Assembly (NCBI GenBank): GCA_017521345.1
Contig: JAFXCU010000126.1
Span: 1 to 8,980, forward strand
DNA: 8,980 nt
Source of the DNA: Ruminiclostridium sp.
GTDB lineage: Bacteria; Bacillota_A; Clostridia; Oscillospirales; Oscillospiraceae
Reading direction: 5' to 3'
Position numbers and translations under genes: made by a program. How positions within the stretch are numbered: position 1 is the first letter of the stretch; every line of letters begins with the position of its first letter. The notes beneath the pieces are model-generated. The model made no database searches. It was not told the origin of the DNA and saw nothing but the letters and a program-made list of their open reading frames with translations. This document shows positions 1 to 6,245 of this stretch, piece by piece.

Positions 1-273
1 CCCGTCTGCTCAGGCAGACAGGTGGAACCCGGCTTCAACGACCTGGCCACCGTAGACCCGGTCATCGCCAATCAGTGGGCCCAGGACCTGAACGGGAACC
101 TCACCCCGACCATGGTCACAGGCGGCAGCGCCAAGCGGGTTTGGTGGCGGTGCGAAGAGGACCACGTCTGGCGGGCGGTCATCTACTCCCGCACCGGCAC
201 ACAAAAGGCCGGCTGCCCCATCTGTGCCGGACGGTTCAAAAAGAAATACCGGAACGTGCTGGAGACAGAATAA
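1..273 (+). CDS. Zinc-ribbon / treble-clef repeat protein, C-terminal end (5' partial)
   Basis: The reading frame is open from the first base, so the gene starts left of the window; 90 residues are visible. Residues 1-7 (PVCSGRQ) look like the end of one zinc-binding repeat, since 'CPxCSGR' normally closes such a unit. A full repeat follows: NDLATVDPVIANQW (13-26), NGNLTP (31-36), then WWRC at 48-51, H55 in 'CEEDHVW', and a closing CPIC pair (C72, C75). This spacing matches the 'probable zinc-ribbon' family (DUF4379, PF14311), which occurs in tandem copies, sometimes attached to a Vsr-like nuclease domain. The putative zinc ligands C51, H55, C72 and C75 are all present. The basic tail (FKKKYR) would suit nucleic-acid contact. 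The function of the whole protein cannot be told from this fragment. It converges on murI, separated by a strong terminator. Confidence 0.8.
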   Translation, partial: PVCSGRQVEPGFNDLATVDPVIANQWAQDLNGNLTPTMVTGGSAKRVWWRCEEDHVWRAVIYSRTGTQKAGCPICAGRFKKKYRNVLETE

Positions 274-305
274 AAAGATCGGAGCCGAAAGGCTCCGATC
301 TTTTT
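272..305. terminator. Bidirectional intrinsic terminator between zinc-ribbon gene and murI
   Basis: A perfect 15-bp inverted repeat (272-286 with 291-305) closes on a GAAA tetraloop (287-290). The outer five pairs are A/T, so a T-run follows the GC-rich stem on either strand. It can therefore end the rightward zinc-ribbon transcript and also catch leftward murI transcripts. The last two bases of the zinc-ribbon stop codon (271-273) form the base of the stem. Confidence 0.9.
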
Positions 306-337
306 ATTGCAATCCTACGTTTCAGCGACAGGCAAGG

Positions 338-355
338 CTCCCCTTGATAGGGGAG
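338..355. repeat. Small hairpin CTCCCC/GGGGAG downstream of murI
   Basis: A 6-bp perfect stem (338-343 with 350-355) has a 6-nt loop and lies in the 77-bp gap between the murI stop and the bidirectional terminator. On the plus strand a T-run at 362-367 follows only after six more bases; on the minus strand no T-run follows. It may be a decayed short interspersed repeat or a 3'-end processing hairpin. Evidence is limited to the inverted repeat. Confidence 0.35.
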
Positions 356-382
356 GCAGAGTTTTTTACGCAGCTATATTTT

Positions 383-1156
383 TCAATATTCCAAGTTGTA
401 AAGTTTCCGGCAGGTCTCCAGCATCTCCGGGCGGCTGTTCAGAAAAGTTACCTGACCGGGGCCCTCCCGGGTGGTCAGCAGATCGGCGGCCTCCAGCTGG
501 CGCTTCAGCTGCCGGGCGGTGCCGTCGCTGCCGTCGATGATCTCCACCGGGCGGCCAAAATTCTTCCGGATGGCCGACCGGACGAAGGGATAGTGGGTGC
601 AGCCCAGGACGATGTACTCCACGCTGCAGTGACGGAAGGGGAGGAAGAGGGTCTGGAGGTAGTCGTCGATGACCTCCCCCTCCAGATGGCCCCGCTCCAC
701 CAGCTCGGCCAGCCCCTTGCAGGGCAGGGAGATCACGTTGGCCTGGTCGCAGAAGGCGGCGGCCAGTTTTTGATACTTGTCCTCCTGGATGGTCAGGGGG
801 GTGGCCATCACCAGGACGGAGGAGCTGTCCTGGGCCTGGGCGGCGGGCTTCACCGCCGGCTCGATGCCGATGATGGGCAGGTCCGGGTGCTTCTCCCGCA
901 GGAGGGTGATGGCGGCACTGGTGGCGGTGTTGCAGGCCACCACCACGGCCTTGACCCCCAGCTCCGTCAGCTTGTCCACTGCTTGGAGGGTCAGGATGCG
1001 GACGGTCTCCAGGGGCTTTTCCCCATAGGGGGCGTTGGCGGAGTCCCCGAAGAAGAGGAAGTCCTCCCGGGGCAGCAGGGCCGTGCAGGCCCGCAGCACG
1101 CTGATGCCCCCCAGGCCGGAGTCAAAGACCCCGATGGGGCGGTTTTGCTTGTCCAC
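383..1156 (-). CDS. murI: Glutamate racemase
   Basis: This cytoplasmic enzyme interconverts L- and D-glutamate and supplies D-Glu for peptidoglycan stem peptides. The 257-residue product is of normal family length. The family signatures are clear: FDSGLGG (11-17) with the Asp-Ser pair, GDSANAPYG (37-45), the first catalytic cysteine in ACNTA (C75), IEPAVKPA (98-105), and the second catalytic cysteine in GCTHYP (C186, with H188). Both half-sites of the two-cysteine mechanism are intact, so the enzyme should be active. The start is GTG (1156-1154), chosen because AAGGAGGG lies six bases upstream. It is a single-gene unit, convergent with the zinc-ribbon gene and divergent from the collagen-like gene. 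Nothing ties it functionally to the surface-acylation genes beyond a shared cell-envelope theme. Confidence 0.97.
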   Translation of the reverse strand: MDKQNRPIGVFDSGLGGISVLRACTALLPREDFLFFGDSANAPYGEKPLETVRILTLQAVDKLTELGVKAVVVACNTATSAAITLLREKHPDLPIIGIEPAVKPAAQAQDSSSVLVMATPLTIQEDKYQKLAAAFCDQANVISLPCKGLAELVERGHLEGEVIDDYLQTLFLPFRHCSVEYIVLGCTHYPFVRSAIRKNFGRPVEIIDGSDGTARQLKRQLEAADLLTTREGPGQVTFLNSRPEMLETCRKLYNLEY

Positions 1157-1162
1157 ACAGAT

Positions 1163-1170
1163 CCCTCCTT
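1163..1170 (-). promoter_or_regulatory. Ribosome binding site fixing the GTG start of murI
   Basis: On the minus strand AAGGAGGG ends six bases before GTG. No ATG with a comparable site is in frame nearby, so this site decides the non-ATG start. Confidence 0.85.
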
Positions 1171-1195
1171 TTCCGCACGTTGTCTGTTACCCTGT

Positions 1196-1224
1196 AGTAT
1201 ACCACCTTTTTCGCCGGTATGCCA
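1196..1224 (-). promoter_or_regulatory. Putative sigma-A promoter of murI
   Basis: On the minus strand a good -10 hexamer TATACT (1201-1196) lies 39 bases upstream of the murI GTG. Seventeen bases further upstream is TGGCAT (1224-1219), a poor -35 match. The -10 and its distance to the gene carry the call; the -35 is weak. Confidence 0.45.
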
Positions 1225-1250
1225 CAGGATTTTTTCAAATGGGCCCCAGG

Positions 1251-1279
1251 GACCAGAGCCGGCCCGGCGGCATATCCTG
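1251..1279 (+). promoter_or_regulatory. Possible sigma-K-like (late sporulation) promoter for the collagen-like gene
   Basis: GACC (1251-1254), sixteen bases, then CATATCCTG (1271-1279) resembles the B. subtilis sigma-K pattern (ACC, 16-17 bp, CATANNNTA) with one mismatch at the last -10 position. It lies 58 bases before the start of a collagen-like gene, a class often made for the spore surface. A small hairpin (1284-1289 with 1293-1298) follows in the presumed leader. No sigma-A-type promoter was seen here. The motif is short and chance matches are common. Confidence 0.28.
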
Positions 1280-1336
1280 GGGTGAGGGCTTTGCCCTCCC
1301 ACCTCAAACCGCCCGTTGGCGGAGAAAGGAAGCCAT

Positions 1337-1789
1337 ATGAAACGATATCCATGTGGGAACACAGAGCCGGTGTTCTGTGTCCGCCCTCCCCAGCCCTGCG
1401 CCCCGGTCTGCCCGCCCGCCTACCCGTCTCCCTGCCCGCCCCAGCCTTGGGCGCCCGGCCCCCAGGGCTGCAGCCCGGTGCCCTTCGTCCAGGGGGAGAC
1501 CTACTGCGCCGGCCAGGTGGTCAGCTGGCAGGGGACCCTCTACCGGGTCCGGGTGACCCGTCCGACGGGGATCCCCGGTCAGTCTCCGGACTTCACCCCT
1601 GCCGGGGACTGCTGCTGGGAGCCCGCCGTTGGCCCCACCGGACCCACTGGACCTGTCGGTCCCGCAGGCCCTGCCGGGGTGCCCGGACCTGCAGGTCCCA
1701 CGGGAGCCACGGAAGGGAAAAAGGATGCGCAACCAGGTGGGAGAAATGGGGAAAAAGGGCGAAATTTGGTGCACTTTTGGTGCGGTTGA
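1337..1789 (+). CDS. Cys/Pro-rich surface protein with CBM5/12-like segment and short collagen-like repeat, possibly truncated
   Basis: The 150-residue product starts at ATG with AAAGGA six bases upstream; an in-frame TTG at 1316 is a poorer start. Residues 1-48 are rich in Cys and Pro (CAPVCPPAYPSPCPP). Residues 50-94 (GETYCAGQVVSWQGTLYRV, then PDF and CCW) resemble a carbohydrate-binding CBM5/12 fold: 'Y-x-G-xVV-x-nG-xLY' followed by a late Trp. Residues 99-125 are nine Gly-X-Y triplets, mostly GPT and GPA. Firmicute collagen-like proteins of spore or cell surfaces usually have many more triplets and then a trimerising C-terminal domain. Here the repeat stops and a basic tail (EGKKDAQPGGRNGEKGRN) runs into the promoter of the next gene. 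I infer a truncated or eroded member. No signal peptide is visible, which fits a mother-cell-made spore-coat or exosporium component, but that is speculative. Confidence 0.7.
   Translation: MKRYPCGNTEPVFCVRPPQPCAPVCPPAYPSPCPPQPWAPGPQGCSPVPFVQGETYCAGQVVSWQGTLYRVRVTRPTGIPGQSPDFTPAGDCCWEPAVGPTGPTGPVGPAGPAGVPGPAGPTGATEGKKDAQPGGRNGEKGRNLVHFWCG
1765..1783 (+). promoter_or_regulatory. Direct repeat TTTGGTGC x2, possible operator
   Basis: Two identical 8-mers (1765-1772 and 1776-1783) lie 11 bp apart start to start, about one helical turn. The second overlaps the -35 of the following promoter. Same-face spacing over a -35 is the usual layout of an activator or repressor site. No regulator can be named. 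Confidence 0.35.
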
Positions 1790-1805
1790 TTTCGTACAAT
1801 ATAAG
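1777..1805 (+). promoter_or_regulatory. Putative promoter of the surface O-acylation gene cluster
   Basis: TTGGTG (1777-1782), a 17-bp spacer and TATAAG (1800-1805) give a fair -35 (3 of 6) and a good -10 (5 of 6). The predicted transcript would have a leader of roughly 50 bases before the SLH gene. The -35 lies inside the last codons of the collagen-like gene. No terminator is visible between this promoter and 4785. Confidence 0.55.
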
Positions 1806-1865
1806 AACCTCTGTCTGCCCATATTTTCAGCTTACAGAAGAGGATTATTTCAAAGGGTGATGGGT

Positions 1866-3275
1866 ATGAAGAAAGCCAAGCAAGCCATCCTGTGGTTTCT
1901 GGTATTTATGGTCTTATTCTCTGCAGCCTCGCTGATCCGGAACTCCATCGAGAAGAACAAGGAGTGGGTGAACCCCTATCTGGACGTGAACGAGAGCCTG
2001 TGGAGCTATCAATATATCACAGAACTGAGCAAGGCCGGGGTCCTGCCCGAGGTGGACCAGTTTGAGCCCACCAAGGAGGAGACCCGTGGCAACCTGGTGC
2101 TCTACCTGTACAACATGGACAGCGGCCCCTTCCAGAAGCGGGAGAAGCTGGAGCCTGCGGAAGAGCTGGCCCCCCCCACCTTCGAGGACGTGGACAAGGA
2201 ATCCGCCCTCTATGATGCGGTCTGCTGGGCCTATGAACAGGGCCTGGTGAACGGCACCACCGAGACCACCTTCGGCCCCAATGAGCTGCTCACCCGCGAG
2301 CAGGTGTGCACCATCCTGGCCCGCTTTGCCGCCCTGGAGCAGGTTGACATGATCCAGGTGGTGGAGCCCAATCAGTTCAAGGACTCCCTGTACATCCAGG
2401 AGTATGCCCGCAGCGGCGTCACCGCCTGCCAGCTGGCCGGCGTGGTCAAGGGCTACGACGATGGGTTCTTCTATCCCACTAACAATATGTCCCGCCAGGA
2501 GGTCTGCGCCGTCATCTACCGCATCATGATGGCCGCCGAGACCGCCATCCCCGAAGGGGCACGGCTGGTGGACCTGACCCCCGGAGCCTACGACGCCCTC
2601 TATAAGAACTACACGGACATCCCCTTTACCGCCCTGGTGCCTGCCTCTGCTGAGACCGGCCCCGTGTCCTTCTTTGACAAGGCGGTCTTCATCGGCGACT
2701 CCATCTCCGTGACCCTGGAGTATTACTGCAATGCCAGCGGTGCCCTGGGCAAGGCCCAGTTCCTGTGCGCCGGCAGCATGAGCCCCACCAATATGCTCAC
2801 CGGCAAGATCCTGCCTGAGTATCCCAAGGGCTCCGGCAACAAGCCTCCCATCGAGGACAGCGTGGCCGCCTGCGGTGCAGAAGTGGTCTACGTGATGCTG
2901 GGCATGGACAATATCGGCTACGGTATCGAGCGGGCCACCGGGGACTATTTGAGGGTCCTCAGCAACATTGCGGAAAAGAACCCCGATGTGCAGATCATCG
3001 TCCAGTCTGTCACCCCCATGACCGAGAACAGCAAGAGCTACACCGACAAGCTCAACAACGACACCATCAACGCCTTCAACCAGCGGATGCTGGACATCTG
3101 CCAGGAGAACAAGTGGTACTTTGTCAACGTAGCCGAGCGGTTCAAGGATGCCAACGGTTTCCTCATGGAGGACTACTGCAGCGACAAGACCACCATGGGC
3201 ATGCACTTCACCTATGACGGCGCTAAGGTCTGGGTGGACTACCTGCTCAACCACATCCCCGAGGACCTGCTGTAA
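1866..3275 (+). CDS. Membrane-anchored triple-SLH protein fused to SGNH hydrolase-like domain
   Basis: The 469-residue product has a single hydrophobic segment at 8-24, acting as signal or anchor (possible signal peptidase site after A21). Three S-layer-homology repeats follow at about 37-84, 106-155 and 171-222; the TRAE-like motifs read TREQ (143-146) and SRQE (209-212), and are weak in the first repeat. An SGNH/GDSL-like domain spans 268-469: FIGDSIS with S279 (block I), G303 (block II), LGMDN (345-349, block III) and a final H447. SLH repeats bind pyruvylated secondary cell-wall polysaccharide, so the enzyme domain should sit on that polymer. Block III reads GMDN instead of GxND, and no Asp lies three residues before H447 (D440 is seven before). 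ATG 1866 was chosen because AAAGGG lies eight bases upstream; ATG 1860 is too close to it, and the open frame back to 1629 overlaps another gene. Probable role: O-acyl transferase or esterase on wall polysaccharide. Confidence 0.88.
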   Translation: MKKAKQAILWFLVFMVLFSAASLIRNSIEKNKEWVNPYLDVNESLWSYQYITELSKAGVLPEVDQFEPTKEETRGNLVLYLYNMDSGPFQKREKLEPAEELAPPTFEDVDKESALYDAVCWAYEQGLVNGTTETTFGPNELLTREQVCTILARFAALEQVDMIQVVEPNQFKDSLYIQEYARSGVTACQLAGVVKGYDDGFFYPTNNMSRQEVCAVIYRIMMAAETAIPEGARLVDLTPGAYDALYKNYTDIPFTALVPASAETGPVSFFDKAVFIGDSISVTLEYYCNASGALGKAQFLCAGSMSPTNMLTGKILPEYPKGSGNKPPIEDSVAACGAEVVYVMLGMDNIGYGIERATGDYLRVLSNIAEKNPDVQIIVQSVTPMTENSKSYTDKLNNDTINAFNQRMLDICQENKWYFVNVAERFKDANGFLMEDYCSDKTTMGMHFTYDGAKVWVDYLLNHIPEDLL

Positions 3276-3361
3276 CAGGGAAACGTAAGAAAAAATTCAG
3301 AATCCAACCGCGGAACCTGTGATAGGATAGGAGTACGACTGTTCAGAAAAGGAGAAACCCC

Positions 3362-4174
3362 ATGAAGCGAATCATCCCCATCCTTTTGACCCTTGTACTT
3401 CTGCTCTCTCTGTGTGCCTGCGGAGAGACCACGCCCCAGACCGAACCGGAGGACTACCTCTCCGTCCAGGAACCGGAGCCTCTCGAAGAGGAGCCGGAGG
3501 AGGAGCTGCCGCCCCCCTTCGATCCTGTGGTCCCGGCCTCCGAGGCCGTCCCTGCCGATTGGTTTGCGGACGCTGCCTTCATTGGTGATTCTGTCTCCGT
3601 GATGTTGGAATACTATAACGATGCCTACGGTGCCCTGGGCCAGGCCACCTTCCTGTGTTCCGAGAGCCTCAGCCCCGGCGGGGCCCTGTCCTACGCCGCC
3701 GGTCACGAGCGGCTGCCCGAGTACCCCAAGGGGTCCGGCCAGCGCCCCCGGCTGGAGGATGGCGTGGCGGCCTGCGGGGCAAGCAAAGTTTATGTGATGC
3801 TGGGCATGAATTGCATTGCCGGAGGTGTTGACAGGGCGTGTCAGGATTTGGTAACATTGATTGACACCATTCTGGAAAAGAATCCGGAGGTCACCATTCT
3901 GGTCCAGCCTGTCACCCCCATGACGGCGGACAGCCCCCGGGCGGATGCCGCCCTGAATAACGAGACCATCGCTGCCTACAACGCCAAGGTCCTGGAAGTT
4001 TGCCGGGAGCGGGAATGGTACTATGTGGTCTCCCGGGATGCCCTCTCCGACGAGGCGGGGTACCTGCGGGCCGACTACAGCGGCGACAAGGCCATGGGGA
4101 TCCACTTGAATTACAACGGTGCGGCGGCATGGGCCGAATACCTGCTGACCCACGTACCGGAAGCACTGAAGTAA
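3362..4174 (+). CDS. SGNH hydrolase-like lipoprotein, paralogue of the SLH-linked domain
   Basis: The 270-residue product has a lipoprotein signal: basic MKR, hydrophobic core, lipobox LCAC with lipid-bearing C20. A Glu/Pro-rich linker (about 26-60) is followed by an SGNH-like domain (67-270). This domain aligns end to end with residues 269-469 of the preceding gene, sharing FIGDS, LEYY, YGALG versus SGALG, LPEYPKGSG, VAACGA, YVMLGM, VTPMT, LNN and a C-terminal YLL.HVPE. The nucleophile S77 is kept. The block II Gly is E101 here, block III is GMNC (148-151) with the Asn present, and the terminal His is H248 with no Asp three residues before (D242 is six before). AAGGAG lies seven bases before ATG. 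The 87 bp to the upstream stop hold no convincing promoter or terminator, so it is probably co-transcribed. It is likely a membrane-tethered partner or duplicate with altered catalysis. Confidence 0.88.
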   Translation: MKRIIPILLTLVLLLSLCACGETTPQTEPEDYLSVQEPEPLEEEPEEELPPPFDPVVPASEAVPADWFADAAFIGDSVSVMLEYYNDAYGALGQATFLCSESLSPGGALSYAAGHERLPEYPKGSGQRPRLEDGVAACGASKVYVMLGMNCIAGGVDRACQDLVTLIDTILEKNPEVTILVQPVTPMTADSPRADAALNNETIAAYNAKVLEVCREREWYYVVSRDALSDEAGYLRADYSGDKAMGIHLNYNGAAAWAEYLLTHVPEALK

Positions 4175-4204
4175 AATAAAAAATACGAAGGATGAAGAGA
4201 AGCT

Positions 4205-4762
4205 ATGAAACGTTTATTTGCTCTGATGATGGCCCTGCTGGCCCTGACCATGATGCTGACTCTGACTGCCTGCGGCGGCGACGAAGCCGAGGAACCCGCC
4301 GACACCCAGACCGAGACCGTGGAGCCCGGTACCGAGGAGGTCGAAACCACCGATCCTGCTGAGCCCGCTGCCGGCGCTGACCTGGCTGCCGTGATGGCCC
4401 AGATGATCTCCGACGCCGGTATCGCTGACTATATCGAAGTCCCCGCTGAGAACCTGTCCAATGTCTACGGCATCGACGGCGCTCAGATCGTGAACGCAGC
4501 CGCATTCAACGCCATGACCGGCGGCGCATTCCCCGAAGAAGTGGTGATGGTCCAGGCTGTGGACGAGGCTGCTGCCGCTGACATCGCTGCCAAGCTGGAA
4601 GGCCGCCTGACCTCCATTGCCGACCAGGCCGCCTCCTATGACCCTGCAAGCCTGGAACTGGCTGAGAACTGCGACGTGGTCACCAGCGGCGTGTACGTGG
4701 GCCTGTTCTTCTCCAACCACTATGACGCCATGGTCTCTGCCTTCCAGAGCGCTGTGGGCTAA
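4205..4762 (+). CDS. DUF4358-like lipoprotein
   Basis: The 185-residue product has a typical lipoprotein signal (MKRLFALMMALLALTMMLTL, lipobox LTAC, C23). An acidic Glu/Thr/Pro linker follows (25-56), then a globular part (58-185). Its pattern resembles DUF4358: 'LSNVYGID' (84-91), a middle 'EEVVMVQAVDEAAAADIAAK' (111-130), 'RL' (134-135), 'YDP' (145-147) and a final 'SGVYVGLFFS' strand (161-170). No catalytic motif is seen. From general knowledge, DUF4358 genes often neighbour MBOAT and DHHW genes in Firmicutes, and that is the arrangement here. It is Ala-rich, and codon choice leans to GCT/GCC and GAA more than its neighbours, which may reflect high expression. It starts 30 bp after the previous stop; the purine-rich GAAGAGA upstream is a modest RBS. 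Its role is unknown; an accessory or scaffold of the acyl-transfer complex is inference. Confidence 0.82.
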   Translation: MKRLFALMMALLALTMMLTLTACGGDEAEEPADTQTETVEPGTEEVETTDPAEPAAGADLAAVMAQMISDAGIADYIEVPAENLSNVYGIDGAQIVNAAAFNAMTGGAFPEEVVMVQAVDEAAAADIAAKLEGRLTSIADQAASYDPASLELAENCDVVTSGVYVGLFFSNHYDAMVSAFQSAVG

Positions 4763-4784
4763 CCAACCGAACGACAAACAAACC

Positions 4785-4821
4785 ATGCTGCCGGACGATC
4801 TTTGAGACCGTCCGGCAGTAT
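4785..4821 (+). terminator. Strong stem-loop without T-run between DUF4358 and MBOAT genes
   Basis: A 13-bp stem (4785-4797 with 4809-4821, one G-T wobble, perfect 10-bp core) has an 11-base loop. Only TATT follows, so it is not a canonical intrinsic terminator. It could be a partial attenuator or a 3'-protecting hairpin that keeps the lipoprotein mRNA more abundant than the downstream membrane-protein mRNA. Confidence 0.5.
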
Positions 4822-4843
4822 TCACGGGAGAATGTAATCAACT

Positions 4844-6232
4844 ATGGTCTTTTCCAGCCTTCCTTTTCTGTTTCTGTTCCTGACGGTGGTGCTGCTGGTC
4901 AGCCACATCCTGCCCTTCAAGTTCCGGAACTTCTTCCTTCTGCTGGCCAACCTGGTGTTCTACGCCTACGGTGAGCCCATTTATATCCTCATCATGATCG
5001 GGTCCATCCTGGTCAACTATATCTGCGGCCTCCTCATCGGCAAGCAGTCCTCCAAGGGAGGCAAGCGTGCTGTTCTGGTGGTGGGTATCGTCCTGAACCT
5101 GGCCGCCCTGGGTGTGTTCAAGTATGCCGGTCTCTTCGTGGGGACCTTCAAGGACCTCACCGGCATCACCACCATCCCCGATGTGAACATTGCCCTGCCC
5201 ATCGGCATCTCCTTCTACACCTTCCAGGCGGTGTCCTACCTGATCGACGTGTACTGGCAGGATTGCGAGGCCTCCCGGAACTTCATCAACTTCGCCTGCT
5301 ATATCTCCCTCTTCCCCCAGCTCATTGCCGGTCCCATCGTCCGCTATGTGGACGTGAACGAGCAGCTGGTGAGCCGGAAGGAGACCCCCACCCTGTTCAA
5401 CTCCGGTGTCCGCCTGTTCATGGTGGGCATGGCCAAGAAGGTCATGCTGGCCAACCAGTTCGGCATGCTGTGGGACACCATGTCTGCCGACCCGGTGGCT
5501 GCCGGTGCCCTGGGTGCCTGGTGCGGTGCCATTGCCTACAGCCTCCAGCTCTACTTTGACTTCTCCGGCTATTCCGACATGGCCCGGGGTCTGGGCCGGA
5601 TGCTGGGCTTTGAGTTCTGCATCAACTTCAACTATCCTTATATCTCCAAGAGCGTCACCGAGTTCTGGCGGCGCTGGCACATCTCCCTGTCCTCCTGGTT
5701 CCGGGACTATGTGTATATCCCCCTGGGGGGCAACCGCTGCGGCAAGGTCCGCCAGTGCGTGAACATCTTCATCGTCTGGGGCCTCACGGGCTTCTGGCAC
5801 GGCGCCGGGTGGAACTTCCTTTTCTGGGGCCTGTACTACGGTGTCCTGCTGCTGCTGGAGAAGCTGATCCTGGGCAAGTATCTGAAAAAACTGCCCGCTC
5901 CTATCCAGCATATCTACACCCTGGTCATCGTGATCATCGGCTGGGTGTACTTCGCCTCTCCCGACCTGACCACCGCTCTGGCCTACATCCAGGTGATGTT
6001 CTCCCTGAGCCCCGGCACTATGGGGGGCGTCTCCGCCGTCCTGCCCTGGCTGGGCATGGGTGTCATCGGCTTTGTGGCCTCCACCCCTCTGGCGAAAACC
6101 ATCTGGGAAAAGGGGAAGGACAAGCCCTTCATGCCCCTGGTGGAAGGCGTCCTCTGCCTGGCTGCCCTCTTGCTGTGCACCGCCAGCCTGGTGAGCGACA
6201 GCTACAACCCCTTCCTGTATTTCCGGTTCTGA
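4844..6232 (+). CDS. MBOAT-family O-acyltransferase (AlgI/PatA-like)
   Basis: The 462-residue polytopic membrane protein has many hydrophobic segments, beginning at 5-24 and ending near 435-450. Diagnostic AlgI/DltB/PatA motifs are LPIGISFYTFQAVSYLIDVY (118-137), FPQLIAGPIVRY (157-168), YFDFSGYSDMA (237-247), the EFWRRWHISLSSWFRDYVY stretch (273-291) with conserved H279, YIPLGG (291-296), and GLTGFWHGAGWNFLFWG (313-329) with the invariant catalytic H319. Length is typical for the family. Such proteins move an acyl group, usually acetyl from acetyl-CoA, across the membrane to an extracytoplasmic SGNH-type partner that puts it on a polysaccharide. Possible partners are encoded on both sides. 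The ATG is the only choice, because an in-frame TAA lies nine bases upstream. GGGAG sits 13 bases away, longer than ideal, so translation may be modest. Substrate and acyl group are not deducible. Confidence 0.95.
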   Translation: MVFSSLPFLFLFLTVVLLVSHILPFKFRNFFLLLANLVFYAYGEPIYILIMIGSILVNYICGLLIGKQSSKGGKRAVLVVGIVLNLAALGVFKYAGLFVGTFKDLTGITTIPDVNIALPIGISFYTFQAVSYLIDVYWQDCEASRNFINFACYISLFPQLIAGPIVRYVDVNEQLVSRKETPTLFNSGVRLFMVGMAKKVMLANQFGMLWDTMSADPVAAGALGAWCGAIAYSLQLYFDFSGYSDMARGLGRMLGFEFCINFNYPYISKSVTEFWRRWHISLSSWFRDYVYIPLGGNRCGKVRQCVNIFIVWGLTGFWHGAGWNFLFWGLYYGVLLLLEKLILGKYLKKLPAPIQHIYTLVIVIIGWVYFASPDLTTALAYIQVMFSLSPGTMGGVSAVLPWLGMGVIGFVASTPLAKTIWEKGKDKPFMPLVEGVLCLAALLLCTASLVSDSYNPFLYFRF

Positions 6233-6245
6233 GGAGGGTGACGAC

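Noticed and set aside
224..1285. 353-codon plus-strand open frame
   Set aside because: It is antisense to murI, which has all family motifs; the product is repetitive Gly/Gln/Asp-rich.
1685..1698. 14-bp perfect palindrome GGACCTGCAGGTCC
   Set aside because: It lies within collagen triplet codons, where GGNCCN patterns readily form palindromes.
1629..1865. N-terminal extension of the SLH protein
   Set aside because: It overlaps the collagen-like gene in another frame and the promoter; the signal segment and RBS place the start at 1866.
1914..3254. Long open frame on the minus strand (446 codons)
   Set aside because: It lies fully opposite the SLH-SGNH gene, has a low-complexity Gly/His/Val-rich product with no motif, and arises from GC-rich third positions.
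3296..3325. Possible promoter TTCAGA-18-TGATAG before the SGNH lipoprotein
   Set aside because: Both hexamers match the consensus poorly; co-transcription from the upstream promoter is simpler.
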